A DNA stretch of 64,000 nucleotides from Levilactobacillus brevis ATCC 14869 = DSM 20054. Its GTDB lineage: Bacteria > Bacillota > Bacilli > Lactobacillales > Lactobacillaceae. A model generated the notes under the pieces. The model saw only the letters and a list, made by a program, of their open reading frames with translations. It made no database searches and was not told the DNA's origin. Position 1 is the first letter of the stretch. Each line of letters opens with the position of its first letter. The position numbers and the translations under genes were made by a program. Positions 14,670-22,982 of this stretch are shown piece by piece. Where the stretch lies: assembly GCF_001433855.1 (NCBI RefSeq), contig NZ_AZCP01000004.1:15541-79540 (forward strand), read 5' to 3'.

Positions 14670-16103
14670 ATGGATTCAGTACAAAGTAGCCAGCCAGAGT
14701 TGGCTAAAAAAGCGCGGGTGCAAGTTGCTCACCCCATGTTAGCGATGATGGGGATGCTGATTGGTGGGTTTGTCGGGATGTTTTCCGAAACCTCTTTAAA
14801 TATTGCTTTGCCACAATTGATGGCGCAATTAAATGTGTCAACGGCGACCATTCAATGGTTGGTAACGGGGTATATGTTAATGGTCGGAGTGGTCTTACCT
14901 CTGTCTAGCTTGATTACGAAATGGTTTACAACACGGCAAGTGATTTTATTTGCCCTGATTGATTTCGCAGTTGGCGCCATTATCTCGGCGTCGGCACCCG
15001 GTTTTGGCGTGTTGTTATTTGGCCGAATGATTCAAGGGATTGCGACAGGATTAATTCTACCGTTAATGTTTACGGTAGCCATGCAGATCTTTCCACCGTA
15101 TAAATTAGGGGCGGCCATGGGTATGGTCGGCCTGGTGATTATGTTTGCCCCCGCTGTGGGACCAACATTGGCCGGAATTGTTTTAGGTGTTGCTTCATGG
15201 CGGTGGATTTTTTGGTTGTTCGTGCCATTTTTAGTGATTGCCTTTGGTTTTGCGATCACGTCATTGAAAAATATTGCGGAGGTTACGCGGCCTAAAGTCG
15301 ACTTCTTATCAATTATTTTATCGACCGTGGGTTTTGGTAGCTTGGTGCTGGGGGTCAGTCTCGCCAGTGATCAAGGCTGGGGTTCTGTTAGTGTGATCGG
15401 CGCGTTAGTCGTTGGTATCTTGGTCTTGGCTTGGTACACCCATCGGCAGTTGAATGTTGATAAGCCAATTTTAAATCTACGAGCGTTTGCGATCCCGGGC
15501 TTCCGTATTGGGGCGAGTCTGGTGATGATTAACTTCGGGATTATTCTGTCGGCAATGTATTTATTACCGATGTACATTCAAAAGGGTCTGCTATTGCCCG
15601 TGGCCTTAACCGGGATGATTATGTTTCCTGGTGGTCTGATGAACGCGATCGTCTCGGCTATTTCTGGTCGGTTATATGATCATGTCGGGGCTCAGATGCC
15701 AGCCCGTCTCGGCTTTATCATCTCAATGGTCGGGGCATTAATGCTGGCGTTGACGTCAACCCAAACGGCTATCTGGTATGTGATTGCGGCTCACGTCATC
15801 TTGATGATTGGAGCACCACTGGCAATGTCCCCATCACAAACGCACGGTCTTAATGCGTTAACGGGACCGATTGCGGCCGATGGCAGTGCAATTATGAATA
15901 CTTTGCAGCAGATTGTGGGTGCGATTGCCACGGCGATTGCGACAAGTCTGTTGGGAATTGGGCAAGCCGCTTACTTGGCTACTGGTGCCCACCAAGCGGC
16001 TGGCGCTTTCGTTAACGGGGCCCACTATGGGTTTTATTTCACGTTTGGATTAGCCTTGGTCGGTTTCTTATTAGCGTTACGGTTACCTAAAATGACGAAA
16101 TAG
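14670..16103 (+). CDS. MFS multidrug transporter, DHA2 family
   Basis: A 477-residue, 14-TM efflux carrier of the EmrB/QacA family. FSETSLNIALPQLMAQL matches motif D1, TGYMLMVGVVLPLSSLI the TM2 region, FGRMIQGIATGLILPLMF motif B, and GPTLAGIVLG motif C. Its ribosome site is weak (AAAGTGAG about 12 bp before the ATG). It follows the ABC-F gene on the same strand and may be co-transcribed, which would pair target protection with efflux; the 98-bp gap has an AT-rich stretch that might hold its own promoter. Substrate unknown. Confidence 0.85.
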   Translation: MDSVQSSQPELAKKARVQVAHPMLAMMGMLIGGFVGMFSETSLNIALPQLMAQLNVSTATIQWLVTGYMLMVGVVLPLSSLITKWFTTRQVILFALIDFAVGAIISASAPGFGVLLFGRMIQGIATGLILPLMFTVAMQIFPPYKLGAAMGMVGLVIMFAPAVGPTLAGIVLGVASWRWIFWLFVPFLVIAFGFAITSLKNIAEVTRPKVDFLSIILSTVGFGSLVLGVSLASDQGWGSVSVIGALVVGILVLAWYTHRQLNVDKPILNLRAFAIPGFRIGASLVMINFGIILSAMYLLPMYIQKGLLLPVALTGMIMFPGGLMNAIVSAISGRLYDHVGAQMPARLGFIISMVGALMLALTSTQTAIWYVIAAHVILMIGAPLAMSPSQTHGLNALTGPIAADGSAIMNTLQQIVGAIATAIATSLLGIGQAAYLATGAHQAAGAFVNGAHYGFYFTFGLALVGFLLALRLPKMTK

Positions 16104-16108
16104 AAGTT

Positions 16109-16146
16109 AAAAAGTGGTTGGGCTCTCTAGTCCAGCCGCTTTTTTG
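16109..16146 (+). terminator. Terminator of the MDR carrier gene
   Basis: AAAGTGGTTGGGC and GTCCAGCCGCTTTTTT form an imperfect stem with a T6 run. Confidence 0.75.
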
Positions 16147-16272
16147 CTGGCGTAATTGCGATGTGCTGACAAACTTTTCTCCAGCACGCCGGGGTGACGT
16201 GCTAGAATGAAAGAAGAAGCGCTTACCAATTAATCAGTAATGCGCAGTGGATACAAAGTTTAGGGGGATATT

Positions 16273-16452
16273 ATGCAGTTTAACCGTCGATTTATTCACT
16301 CATTGGATTTCTGGAGTGGCCTACTGATTATGGTTCTAATGATTTGGAACATTATGCCAATTCGAGTAGCTAGCTTATTTTGGTGGGTGTGCTTGCTACT
16401 TTTTGTAGGCGGCATTTACTATTTCGCTAAAGGGTTAGTGCGGACAAAATAG
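16273..16452 (+). CDS. Small membrane protein, 59 aa, two TM helices
   Basis: An open frame with AGGGGG six bases before its ATG. The protein starts MQFNRRFIHSLDFWSG, has a hydrophobic segment LLIMVLMIWNIMPI, a short loop, a second segment SLFWWVCLLLFVGGIYYF, and ends in a basic AKGLVRTK tail. Positively charged ends put both termini inside. No family recognised. It stands alone between two unrelated genes. Confidence 0.7.
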   Translation: MQFNRRFIHSLDFWSGLLIMVLMIWNIMPIRVASLFWWVCLLLFVGGIYYFAKGLVRTK

Positions 16453-16536
16453 CGTGCTGGCCGATAAAAGTAGGGATATATACATAAGGTATTAATTGGG
16501 GCCGCCGGAACGAAATAAATCGTGTGAGTGACGAAG

Positions 16537-16591
16537 TTGACAGTTACCATCCCGCGGTTTATAGTTTAGGTGTATCGATACACCTAAACTA
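16537..16591 (+). promoter_or_regulatory. Consensus promoter overlapped by a perfect 30-bp palindromic operator
   Basis: -35 TTGACA (16537-16542), 17 bp, -10 TATAGT (16560-16565). A perfect 30-bp palindrome at 16562-16591, centre between 16576 and 16577, covers the -10 and start site; its core is GGTGTATCGATACACC. A TATCGATA-centred palindrome is typical of LacI/GalR operators, and a LacI-family gene lies just beyond the target gene. Confidence 0.85.
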
Positions 16592-16611
16592 ATTAAAGGA
16601 AGTGCGGTAGG

Positions 16612-17385
16612 ATGGCAGCATTTGATCGACAAAGTTTTTCGTTAACAGGGAAAGTCGCGCTGATTACCGGTGGTGCGCGGGGACTCGGGAAGTATTATTC
16701 TTTGGCATTATCGTTATATGGCGCGGATATCTTCATTGTCAGTCAGTCAAAGACCGGCTGGGATGACGTCAAACAAGCGATTGAGGCAAATGGTCAGCGG
16801 GTGGCATTCCTTCAGCAAGACATTACAAAACCCGGTTGTGCGGCCGACATTGTCGCCCAGGTAGTCGCTCAGTTTGGCCGCCTGGATATCTTGGTCAATA
16901 ACGCTGGCATGCAACTGCGCAATGACGTTCTGGCGTTTAAGGACGAGGACTGGCGGCGGGTGATTGATTTGAACCTCAATGCCCTGTACTACCTATCCCA
17001 TGCCGCTGCCCAAGAGATGGTGAAACAGCATGCTGGTAAGATTATTAATGTTGGATCGATGCAATCCTATCGGGCCGGTAAGTACATCTTTCCTTATACC
17101 GCCAGTAAGCACGGTGTTATGGGCTTAACTAAGGCGTATGCCGATGCACTGGCGCCCGAAAATATTCAAGTTAATGGGATTGCGCCAGGGTATATCAGTA
17201 CTGATATGACCAAGCCACTCCAAGAAGATCCAGTACGGGGACCGGAAATTGCGAGTCACATTCCAGCTGGTCAATGGGGGGTTCCAGATCAATTGATGGG
17301 GCCTATGGTCTTTTTGGCCAGCGCGGCATCTGACTATGTGACGGGGGTCATGTTGCCAGTTGATGGCGGTTATTTATTGCGATGA
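16612..17385 (+). CDS. kduD: KduD-like short-chain dehydrogenase (2-deoxy-D-gluconate 3-dehydrogenase family)
   Basis: A 257-residue SDR: cofactor motif TGGARGLG at 19-26, NNAG at 96-99, and catalytic Ser149, Tyr162 and Lys166 (PYTASKHG). The long N-terminal FSLTGKVALITGG and VNGIAPGYISTDMTKPL match the KduD / gluconate 5-dehydrogenase subgroup, which interconverts keto- and hydroxy-sugar acids such as 2-keto-3-deoxygluconate with NAD(P)H. AAAGGAAG precedes the ATG. Transcription is controlled by a perfect LacI-type operator, and a convergent LacI gene follows, so it is an inducible sugar-acid enzyme. It is apart from kduI-kdgK (39.1-41.0 kb). The exact substrate, and so the kduD name, is not certain. 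Confidence 0.72.
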   Translation: MAAFDRQSFSLTGKVALITGGARGLGKYYSLALSLYGADIFIVSQSKTGWDDVKQAIEANGQRVAFLQQDITKPGCAADIVAQVVAQFGRLDILVNNAGMQLRNDVLAFKDEDWRRVIDLNLNALYYLSHAAAQEMVKQHAGKIINVGSMQSYRAGKYIFPYTASKHGVMGLTKAYADALAPENIQVNGIAPGYISTDMTKPLQEDPVRGPEIASHIPAGQWGVPDQLMGPMVFLASAASDYVTGVMLPVDGGYLLR

Positions 17386-17396
17386 GTTTAAACGAG

Positions 17397-17441
17397 AAAC
17401 GGGTCCCTTCAGAACGTACTGTTCAAAAAGGACCCGTTTTT
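17397..17441. terminator. Bidirectional terminator
   Basis: AAACGGGTCC (17397-17406) pairs with GGACCCGTTTT (17430-17440) around a 23-base loop; it lies between the convergent SDR and LacI genes. Confidence 0.85.
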
Positions 17442-17447
17442 AATTAG

Positions 17448-18416
17448 CTAAAGTGATGGTTTAACAACGGGGGCGACGGGAACGTATTGAGTCATAGTCG
17501 TTGACGTTGTTGTTAACTGATGGAGTAACGTTGTGGCGGCTAATTGGCCCATCAATGCCGGTTGTTGCTGGAGTAGATAAATACCGTCGTTGACATATTG
17601 GGACCATTGCCAGTCATCAAAACTAACCAGTCCGACATCGGCGGGAAAATGTAGGTGTGCGGCTTTTAGGCTCGCAAGGATTTCAAATAATAGAGGCCCC
17701 ATTAAAGAAATAATTACGGGCTTGTCAGGAGCCTGCCGGTATTGACGAAGTTGTTGGGTGAGCCAAGGCGCCCCATGACCTGTCATATCCAAATGAATAA
17801 CTGATAATCCCGTGGCAGTGAGTCCGGTCAACCGGTCGGTTTGAGCTGTATGGGGAGCCACGACACGACCGACGGTGATTAGGCGGCGGTAGCCTTGTTC
17901 GCGTAAGTGCTGTCCCAACTGATAGCTTGCATCAAAATTGCTAGAAAGAACCTGTGCCAATGGACTGTTGGGTAACTGACGATCGACAATAACGGTTGGG
18001 ATGGTGAGCCCGGCGTATGCCGCGGCTGTGGCGGCACTAGGTTGTAGAATGATGCCATCGACCTGTTGTGCGGCCAGACGGGTTAATTCACCGTGTTCTG
18101 TAGTGGCGGTGTTATTGGCATTCATTAATAAGACATCATAACCAGCAGGCTGCAAAACGTCGTAAATTCCCTTAAACAGTAAAGAAGAGAAGACGTTGGC
18201 AATGTCACCAACGACCACGCCAATGAGCTGACTGTGGTCTTGACGCATTTTACGGGCAGATGCTTTTGGGGCGTAATGTAGTGTGGCAATGGTTTCTTTG
18301 ATGCGTTGCTTGGTGGCGGCGCTCATCTTTTGGTAGTTCCCGTTAAGGTAACGGGACACTGTCGTAACGGAAACATCCGCTGCGGTAGCAACATCGGCAA
18401 TGGTCGTATTTTTCAT
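17448..18416 (-). CDS. LacI family transcriptional repressor
   Basis: A 322-residue LacI/GalR regulator. The helix-turn-helix and hinge lie at the N terminus (TIADVATAADVSVTTVSRYL, then GNYQKMSAATKQRI), followed by a periplasmic-binding-like sensor domain (LIGVVVGDIANVFSSLLFKG, VGLVSFDDWQWSQY). I chose the ATG at 18416, preceded by GGAGGAGGG, over an upstream in-frame codon that would add twelve residues before the canonical KNTTIADVA start. The perfect palindrome before the KduD-like gene is its likely operator, and a sugar acid the likely inducer. Confidence 0.87.
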   Translation of the reverse strand: MKNTTIADVATAADVSVTTVSRYLNGNYQKMSAATKQRIKETIATLHYAPKASARKMRQDHSQLIGVVVGDIANVFSSLLFKGIYDVLQPAGYDVLLMNANNTATTEHGELTRLAAQQVDGIILQPSAATAAAYAGLTIPTVIVDRQLPNSPLAQVLSSNFDASYQLGQHLREQGYRRLITVGRVVAPHTAQTDRLTGLTATGLSVIHLDMTGHGAPWLTQQLRQYRQAPDKPVIISLMGPLLFEILASLKAAHLHFPADVGLVSFDDWQWSQYVNDGIYLLQQQPALMGQLAATTLLHQLTTTSTTMTQYVPVAPVVKPSL

Positions 18417-18441
18417 GGTTAACCCTCCTCCGGTTAGCATC

Positions 18442-18471
18442 AAAAAGCTCACTCCCTTGGGAGTGAGCTTT
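18442..18471 (-). terminator. Terminator of the CorC/HlyC gene
   Basis: On the - strand, GCTCACTCCC and GGGAGTGAGC form a tight hairpin followed by TTTTT. It lies only 26 bp before the LacI start codon, so it isolates the two genes. Confidence 0.8.
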
Positions 18472-18477
18472 ATCAGA

Positions 18478-19833
18478 TTAGTCTTGGTCGTCAGTCGACG
18501 TGATCTTCGGTCTTACCGGGTTAACGGTAACCTCAAACCAGTTAATATACGAGTTCTCATAATCGAGAACTTTCAAATCAAAGTTTTCTAAGTGGATGAC
18601 GTCGTTGACCTTCACATCGGGATAATTATCAATGATGTAACCAGCCATAGTGACCAGTTCCGTCGCTTCAAAATCTTTAATATCCGTGTTGAAGTATCGT
18701 TCGAAGTCATACGTGGTCATTTTCCCATTGACTTGGAACGTGCCATTTGGTTGTTTGAAAATGTATTGATCGTTAGCATCGTCAATTTCATCACGGACGG
18801 TTCCAAAGAGTTCTTCGTAAATATCCTTATCGGTAATGATCCCCGAGGTCCCGCCGTATTCATCAACAACGACCACGATTGGGGTCCGCTTTTTGATCAT
18901 TTGTTGGAGCACTTGGGTAATTGGCGTGGTTTCAGGTGTCGTGGAGATATCACGGATTAGCTTATCAACGCGCACGGATGAATCCACTTGTTGTTGCCGG
19001 GTTAAGTCATAGTTATAAACGTAACCTAACACCTTATCCTTATCATTATCCGCCACGACTGGCAGCCGGCTAAATCGTTCCTGTAAATAAACGTTTAACG
19101 CTTCCTTGACAGTTGAGGTAATGTCAATAACGACCAACTGCGTCCGGTCAATCATGATGTCTTTGGCAACCTTGTCATTCAATTCAAAGGCCCGTTGCAT
19201 GTAAACCAAGTCGTTTTTTTCCAACTCGCCACCTTCCACGGCACTCCGTGACAGGTTTAAAATTTCGGCTTGGGAAAAGACTTCATCACTTTCGTTAGCG
19301 ACCTTAAGGCCCATCATCTTAACTACTCCTGAGGCACTCACGTTGAGTAACCAGACGAATGGGTAGAAGATAACGTGGCAATAATGAAGAGGTGTGACCA
19401 CTAACATTAAGACCTTCATGGGCATATCAATCGAAATATTCTTAGGAACAATTTCGGTAAAGACCACTTCGAGGTAGGTCAAGAGTAATACCCCGATGAT
19501 GACACTTACAGTGTGCGCCGTGGCACTGTTAATGTGGGCTGGCGCAATGCCCGCTAACAGGATGTCAACGAAGAAGGTTTCCCCGATCCACCCTAAGATA
19601 ATACCAGCGAGGGAAACCCCCACTTGAGTTGTTGACAAATATTCATTTAAATTGGTGACCATTTTCATGGCCCGATTGAGCTTTGCTGACGGCTTGTCTC
19701 TTTCGGCAATTTTTTCCTCAAGAGCACTAGGGCGCGTCTGAACCAAAGCAAACTCGCAGGCAACAAAGAAAGCTGCAAAAAAGAAAGTAATTAAAATAAT
19801 AATTAGATTCACAACTATCTGACCGCTATCCAC
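18478..19833 (-). CDS. Hemolysin-family / CNNM-CorC membrane protein (DUF21, CBS pair, CorC_HlyC)
   Basis: A 451-residue protein with an N-terminal DUF21 (CNNM) membrane domain (about 1-200, including FFVACEFALVQTRPSALEEK and TYLEVVFTEIVPKN), two CBS domains (about 205-340, IMIDRTQLVVIDI and RTPIVVVVDEYGGTSGIIT) and a C-terminal CorC_HlyC domain (about 355-440). Family members are linked to Mg2+ or other cation efflux and resistance; the hemolysin name is historical. The start is GTG at 19833 with GAGGA seven bases upstream; no in-frame ATG fits. It is monocistronic. Confidence 0.88.
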   Translation of the reverse strand: MDSGQIVVNLIIILITFFFAAFFVACEFALVQTRPSALEEKIAERDKPSAKLNRAMKMVTNLNEYLSTTQVGVSLAGIILGWIGETFFVDILLAGIAPAHINSATAHTVSVIIGVLLLTYLEVVFTEIVPKNISIDMPMKVLMLVVTPLHYCHVIFYPFVWLLNVSASGVVKMMGLKVANESDEVFSQAEILNLSRSAVEGGELEKNDLVYMQRAFELNDKVAKDIMIDRTQLVVIDITSTVKEALNVYLQERFSRLPVVADNDKDKVLGYVYNYDLTRQQQVDSSVRVDKLIRDISTTPETTPITQVLQQMIKKRTPIVVVVDEYGGTSGIITDKDIYEELFGTVRDEIDDANDQYIFKQPNGTFQVNGKMTTYDFERYFNTDIKDFEATELVTMAGYIIDNYPDVKVNDVIHLENFDLKVLDYENSYINWFEVTVNPVRPKITSTDDQD

Positions 19834-19981
19834 ACATCATTCCTCATTTCATTTCGTTCTATCCTACTATTATACCGCGTTTCCCCACCCGTTTATAGGG
19901 GGTGAATTGAAGCAAATTCTACCCTTTCTTAGGCAGTACCGCAACCGAACACGGAAAAAAGTCACGAAAAGGGGAGAATAC

Positions 19982-20010
19982 TTAACGTTTCTGGTAAAAA
20001 GGACTAAACT
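19982..20010 (+). promoter_or_regulatory. Promoter of the acidic protein gene
   Basis: -35 TTAACG (19982-19987), 17 bp, -10 TAAACT (20005-20010), 31 bp before the ATG. Confidence 0.45.
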
Positions 20011-20040
20011 AAAGACAGTAATTCAAAGGAGATTTTGATT

Positions 20041-20397
20041 ATGGCAGATACACCAGAGGAACAAGCAACACCCGTTGAAATTCCCGCAGCAGACGTGGAA
20101 AAAGCGGCAAAGTTGGTTTTGGACCCGGGGTATGTGACGAAGAAAGATCTACCAAAAATGGCAGATTTAGCATGGGCGACCGCTCTATCTGATGCTGTGA
20201 TGAAGCATTTCTTAAACGACGATGACGACCACGATCCTTACGTCTACTTCGAGCAATTTGATTTTGACGGTGGCGACATTGATTCCATTATCTTTAATAT
20301 GGATGTTATCAAGACCCGTGAAGAAGCCTTACATGATTTGGCAGATGCATTGGGTGAAAAGATTGTGCACCATGAGGTTGATCAAACTACTTACTAA
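20041..20397 (+). CDS. Small acidic protein of unknown function
   Basis: A 118-residue cytoplasmic protein, strongly acidic, with a central DDDDHDPYVYFEQFDFDGGDI stretch and helical flanks. No signal peptide, membrane segment or recognised domain. The start is the ATG at 20041 with AAGGAG nine bases upstream; the in-frame TTG six bases earlier is too close to that site. It has its own promoter and a strong terminator, and lies between the CorC gene and the hsp20 gene. Confidence 0.7.
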   Translation: MADTPEEQATPVEIPAADVEKAAKLVLDPGYVTKKDLPKMADLAWATALSDAVMKHFLNDDDDHDPYVYFEQFDFDGGDIDSIIFNMDVIKTREEALHDLADALGEKIVHHEVDQTTY

Positions 20398-20418
20398 TAA
20401 GTCTGGAACAAGAAATGT

Positions 20419-20457
20419 AAAATACGACTGGGACTCTTATCCCAGTCGTATTTTTTA
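20419..20457 (+). terminator. Terminator of the acidic protein gene
   Basis: AAATACGACTGGGA and TCCCAGTCGTATTT form a perfect stem with a T6 tail. Confidence 0.92.
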
Positions 20458-20572
20458 AATCAAAAAGCATTTGATATTTACTGACCTTTATAACAAAATA
20501 GTTGACGAATTGGAATTTTTTTATTATTATGATGGCCGTAATCGTTGGTATTGCAATGAATTAAAGGAAAAA

Positions 20573-20599
20573 TTAGCACTCTAAATTGATGAGTGCTAA
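20573..20599 (+). promoter_or_regulatory. CIRCE element (HrcA operator)
   Basis: TTAGCACTC (20573-20581), nine bases, GAGTGCTAA (20591-20599): an exact match to the CIRCE consensus bound by the heat-shock repressor HrcA. It sits 4 bp upstream of the hsp20 -35 box. Confidence 0.95.
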
Positions 20600-20603
20600 T
20601 TAC

Positions 20604-20632
20604 TTGCATTCCTGACCAATACTGACTATTAT
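20604..20632 (+). promoter_or_regulatory. hsp20 promoter
   Basis: -35 TTGCAT (20604-20609), 17 bp, -10 TATTAT (20627-20632), directly downstream of the CIRCE element. Confidence 0.7.
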
Positions 20633-20676
20633 AAATAATGTAATCAAGATAAATCAGTTGAAAGGGGTTATTGATT

Positions 20677-21102
20677 ATGGCTAATGATGTAATGAACCGG
20701 AACTATGATTTCTTTGATCCAATGAATTTCTTTAATGAAGTCGGCAATTTGGGGCGCGACATGTTTAGTGGTGATAGCTCCATGAAGACGGATGTAGTTG
20801 AGCATGATAAGGATTACGTGGTCACCGCGGAACTTCCTGGGTTTAAGAAGGATGATATCCACGTGGATTACCGTGATGAAACTTTGCGGATTTCTGGTAA
20901 GACGGAAGTTAACCAATCGGCCAAGGATGACGATGGTCGGATCTTGCGGCAAGAACGTCGGAGTCAAAATGTTGCCCGTTCCTTCTACCTACCAGGTATT
21001 GATTTGAAGAACGTGAAGGCGGCCTACGCCGATGGCATCCTGACCTTAACGTTGCCAAAGCAAACTGAAGTTGATGGCAATCACGAGATTAGCATCGACT
21101 AA
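20677..21102 (+). CDS. hsp20: Small heat shock protein, Hsp20/alpha-crystallin family
   Basis: A 141-residue ATP-independent chaperone. The N-terminal FDPMNFFNEVG region is followed by the alpha-crystallin domain (about 38-130), with ELPGFKKDDIHVDYRDETLRI and the closing AAYADGILTLTLPK. The C-terminal tail lacks a clear IxI. I chose the ATG at 20677, nine bases after AAAGGGG; the TTG six bases earlier is too close. The CIRCE box upstream shows HrcA control, whereas many sHsps of lactobacilli are under CtsR. Confidence 0.93.
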   Translation: MANDVMNRNYDFFDPMNFFNEVGNLGRDMFSGDSSMKTDVVEHDKDYVVTAELPGFKKDDIHVDYRDETLRISGKTEVNQSAKDDDGRILRQERRSQNVARSFYLPGIDLKNVKAAYADGILTLTLPKQTEVDGNHEISID

Positions 21103-21128
21103 TTGAAACTAAATAGTCTACTGTGAAG

Positions 21129-21157
21129 AGTCCAGGACAAAAGCCCTGGACTTTTTG
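21129..21157 (+). terminator. hsp20 terminator
   Basis: AGTCCAGG (21129-21136) pairs with CCTGGACT (21145-21152), followed by TTTTTG. Confidence 0.85.
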
Positions 21158-21242
21158 TGTTTTCTGCGGATTCTTTTATTATGAGAAAATTGGCAAAGAT
21201 CACACGGAAATTTTAGCCGGTTATCAGGAAATTACCACGAGA

Positions 21243-21284
21243 TTAACCGTTCACTTGCTTAGAATTATACATAAATATGTATAA
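21243..21284 (+). promoter_or_regulatory. Promoter with a 20-bp inverted repeat before the permease
   Basis: -35 TTAACC (21243-21248), 17 bp, -10 TATACA (21266-21271). The inverted repeat TTATACATA-AA-TATGTATAA (21265-21284) covers the -10, so it is a candidate operator; the regulator is not identified. Confidence 0.45.
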
Positions 21285-21316
21285 ACCCGAAACCGGGTAT
21301 GAGTGAGGAGAAAATA

Positions 21317-22795
21317 ATGACTGATAATCATAATAAAATCACATTGATGGCGTTAGTCATGATGATTTTTACCACCGTTTTTGGTTTTGCCAATAGTACG
21401 GTGGCCTTTTACTTGATGGGCTATTCGTCCATCCTATTTTACTTAGTTGCGGCGGTGTTGTTCTTTATTCCGTTTGCGCTGATGATGGCGGAATATGGTG
21501 CGGCTATTAAGTCCGACGAGGGAAGTGGGATGTACCAATGGTTGGAAGTGAGTGTCAGCCCACGCTTTGCCTTTATTGGCACTTTTATGTGGTTTGCTTC
21601 CTATATCATCTGGTTGGTCTCGACATCCGCCAAGGTGTGGATTCCATTTACCACGCTGTTTTTTGGTAGCGATCAGACGGGAAATTTTGGGTTTGCTGGG
21701 CTAAACGCGACGCAGGTGATCGGAATCTTATCTTGTTTGTGGATGATTTTGGTCACAGTAGTCTCCATTAAGGGGGTTAAGGGGATTGTGCGGGTCACCA
21801 GTCTGGGAGGCTTGGCGGTTATGAGTCTCAATGCCATTTTGCTGGTCATTTCGGGGGTTGTTCTGGCGTTGCGTCATGGAGAAATGGCGCAGCCGCTCCA
21901 CCACTTTTTAACATCGCCGAACCCGAGCTACCAACAACCCTTAGGCGTTATGAGCTTTGCAGTTTTCGCGATCTTTGCTTACGGTGGTCTGGAAGTATTG
22001 GGGGGCATGGTTGATAAAACCCATAATCCAGAAAAGACATTTCCGCGGGGCATTATTATCTCAGCGGTGGTCATCACCTTGGGGTATGCGATTGGGATTT
22101 TGTGTTGGGGGATTAGCACCAATTGGCAAACCGTTTTGGCGAAATCGACCACCAATATGGGGAATATTAGTTATGTAATGATGCGTAATTTAGGTGATGT
22201 TTTGGGTCAGTCATTAGGTCTCAGTGCGGCTACCAGTAACACTATTGGGTTGTGGTTTGCGCGCTACACCGGGTTGGGGATGTTCTTGGCTTACTCGGGA
22301 GCGTTTTTCACTCTGACGTATTCGCCACTGAAGACGTTAATCTTAGGAACGCCTAAGTCGATGTGGCCAGCCAAGATGACCAAGCTTAACAAAAATGATA
22401 TGCCGAGTTTTGCCATGATGCTACAATGCGGTGTTGTCATTGTGATTATCTTACTGGCATCGTTTGCCTCGACAGATGCGTCAGCCTTTTATAACATCTT
22501 AACGTTGATGGCTAATGTATCGATGACCTTGCCATACTTGTTCTTGGTCTATGCCTTTCCTAAATTCAAGCATAATCGAGATATTGTCAAACCCTTTGAA
22601 GTTTACAAATCGCCGCGCCTGACGACGGTGATTAGTTGGGTGGTTTTCCTCGTGGTACTGGGTGCCAATGTCTTTACCCTGATTCAACCAGTCCTAGAAA
22701 ATGGTGATATCCAGAGTACGATTTGGATGTTAATGGGGCCTTTGCTGTTTGGTTTGCTGGGCATCGTCTGGTATCAACGGCGAGCTCGGAAATAG
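21317..22795 (+). CDS. APC family amino acid permease (GadC/YjeM-like)
   Basis: A 492-residue membrane carrier of the amino acid-polyamine-organocation superfamily with about twelve hydrophobic segments. TM1 has the unwound FANSTVAFYLMG region, and the EYGAAIKSDEGSGMYQWLEVSV stretch after TM2 resembles the glutamate:GABA antiporter / YjeM group. The start is the ATG at 21317 after GTGAGGAG; an upstream in-frame ATG would put the ribosome site inside the gene. No decarboxylase gene is adjacent, so an antiporter role in acid resistance cannot be assumed. Confidence 0.83.
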   Translation: MTDNHNKITLMALVMMIFTTVFGFANSTVAFYLMGYSSILFYLVAAVLFFIPFALMMAEYGAAIKSDEGSGMYQWLEVSVSPRFAFIGTFMWFASYIIWLVSTSAKVWIPFTTLFFGSDQTGNFGFAGLNATQVIGILSCLWMILVTVVSIKGVKGIVRVTSLGGLAVMSLNAILLVISGVVLALRHGEMAQPLHHFLTSPNPSYQQPLGVMSFAVFAIFAYGGLEVLGGMVDKTHNPEKTFPRGIIISAVVITLGYAIGILCWGISTNWQTVLAKSTTNMGNISYVMMRNLGDVLGQSLGLSAATSNTIGLWFARYTGLGMFLAYSGAFFTLTYSPLKTLILGTPKSMWPAKMTKLNKNDMPSFAMMLQCGVVIVIILLASFASTDASAFYNILTLMANVSMTLPYLFLVYAFPKFKHNRDIVKPFEVYKSPRLTTVISWVVFLVVLGANVFTLIQPVLENGDIQSTIWMLMGPLLFGLLGIVWYQRRARK

Positions 22796-22924
22796 AGGTT
22801 AATGGCAGGTGACTGTGTTGGTTTGGCGCAACTAAGCCGGTTACTCTTAGTCGTGATTGCCCTCTCTGGTCGCGCCTACAGCGTCTCGCCATAGCAGAAC
22901 GCCAAATTTTTATGATAAAACACC

Positions 22925-22968
22925 AATAGGCGCTTCAAAAATCATCTAAGATTTTTGAAGCGCCTATT
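22925..22968. terminator. Long perfect hairpin between convergent genes
   Basis: AATAGGCGCTTCAAAAATC (22925-22943) pairs perfectly with 22950-22968 around a 6-base loop. It probably terminates both the permease (+) and the aldo/keto reductase (-), although the T run on the + side is short. Confidence 0.7.
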
Positions 22969-22982
22969 TAGTATGGCCAGAT

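Noticed and set aside
21162-21284. 40-codon open frame between the hsp20 terminator and the permease (FCGFFYYEKIGKDHTEIL...)
   Set aside because: No start or ribosome site, and it runs through the permease promoter and its inverted repeat; more likely chance than a gene remnant.
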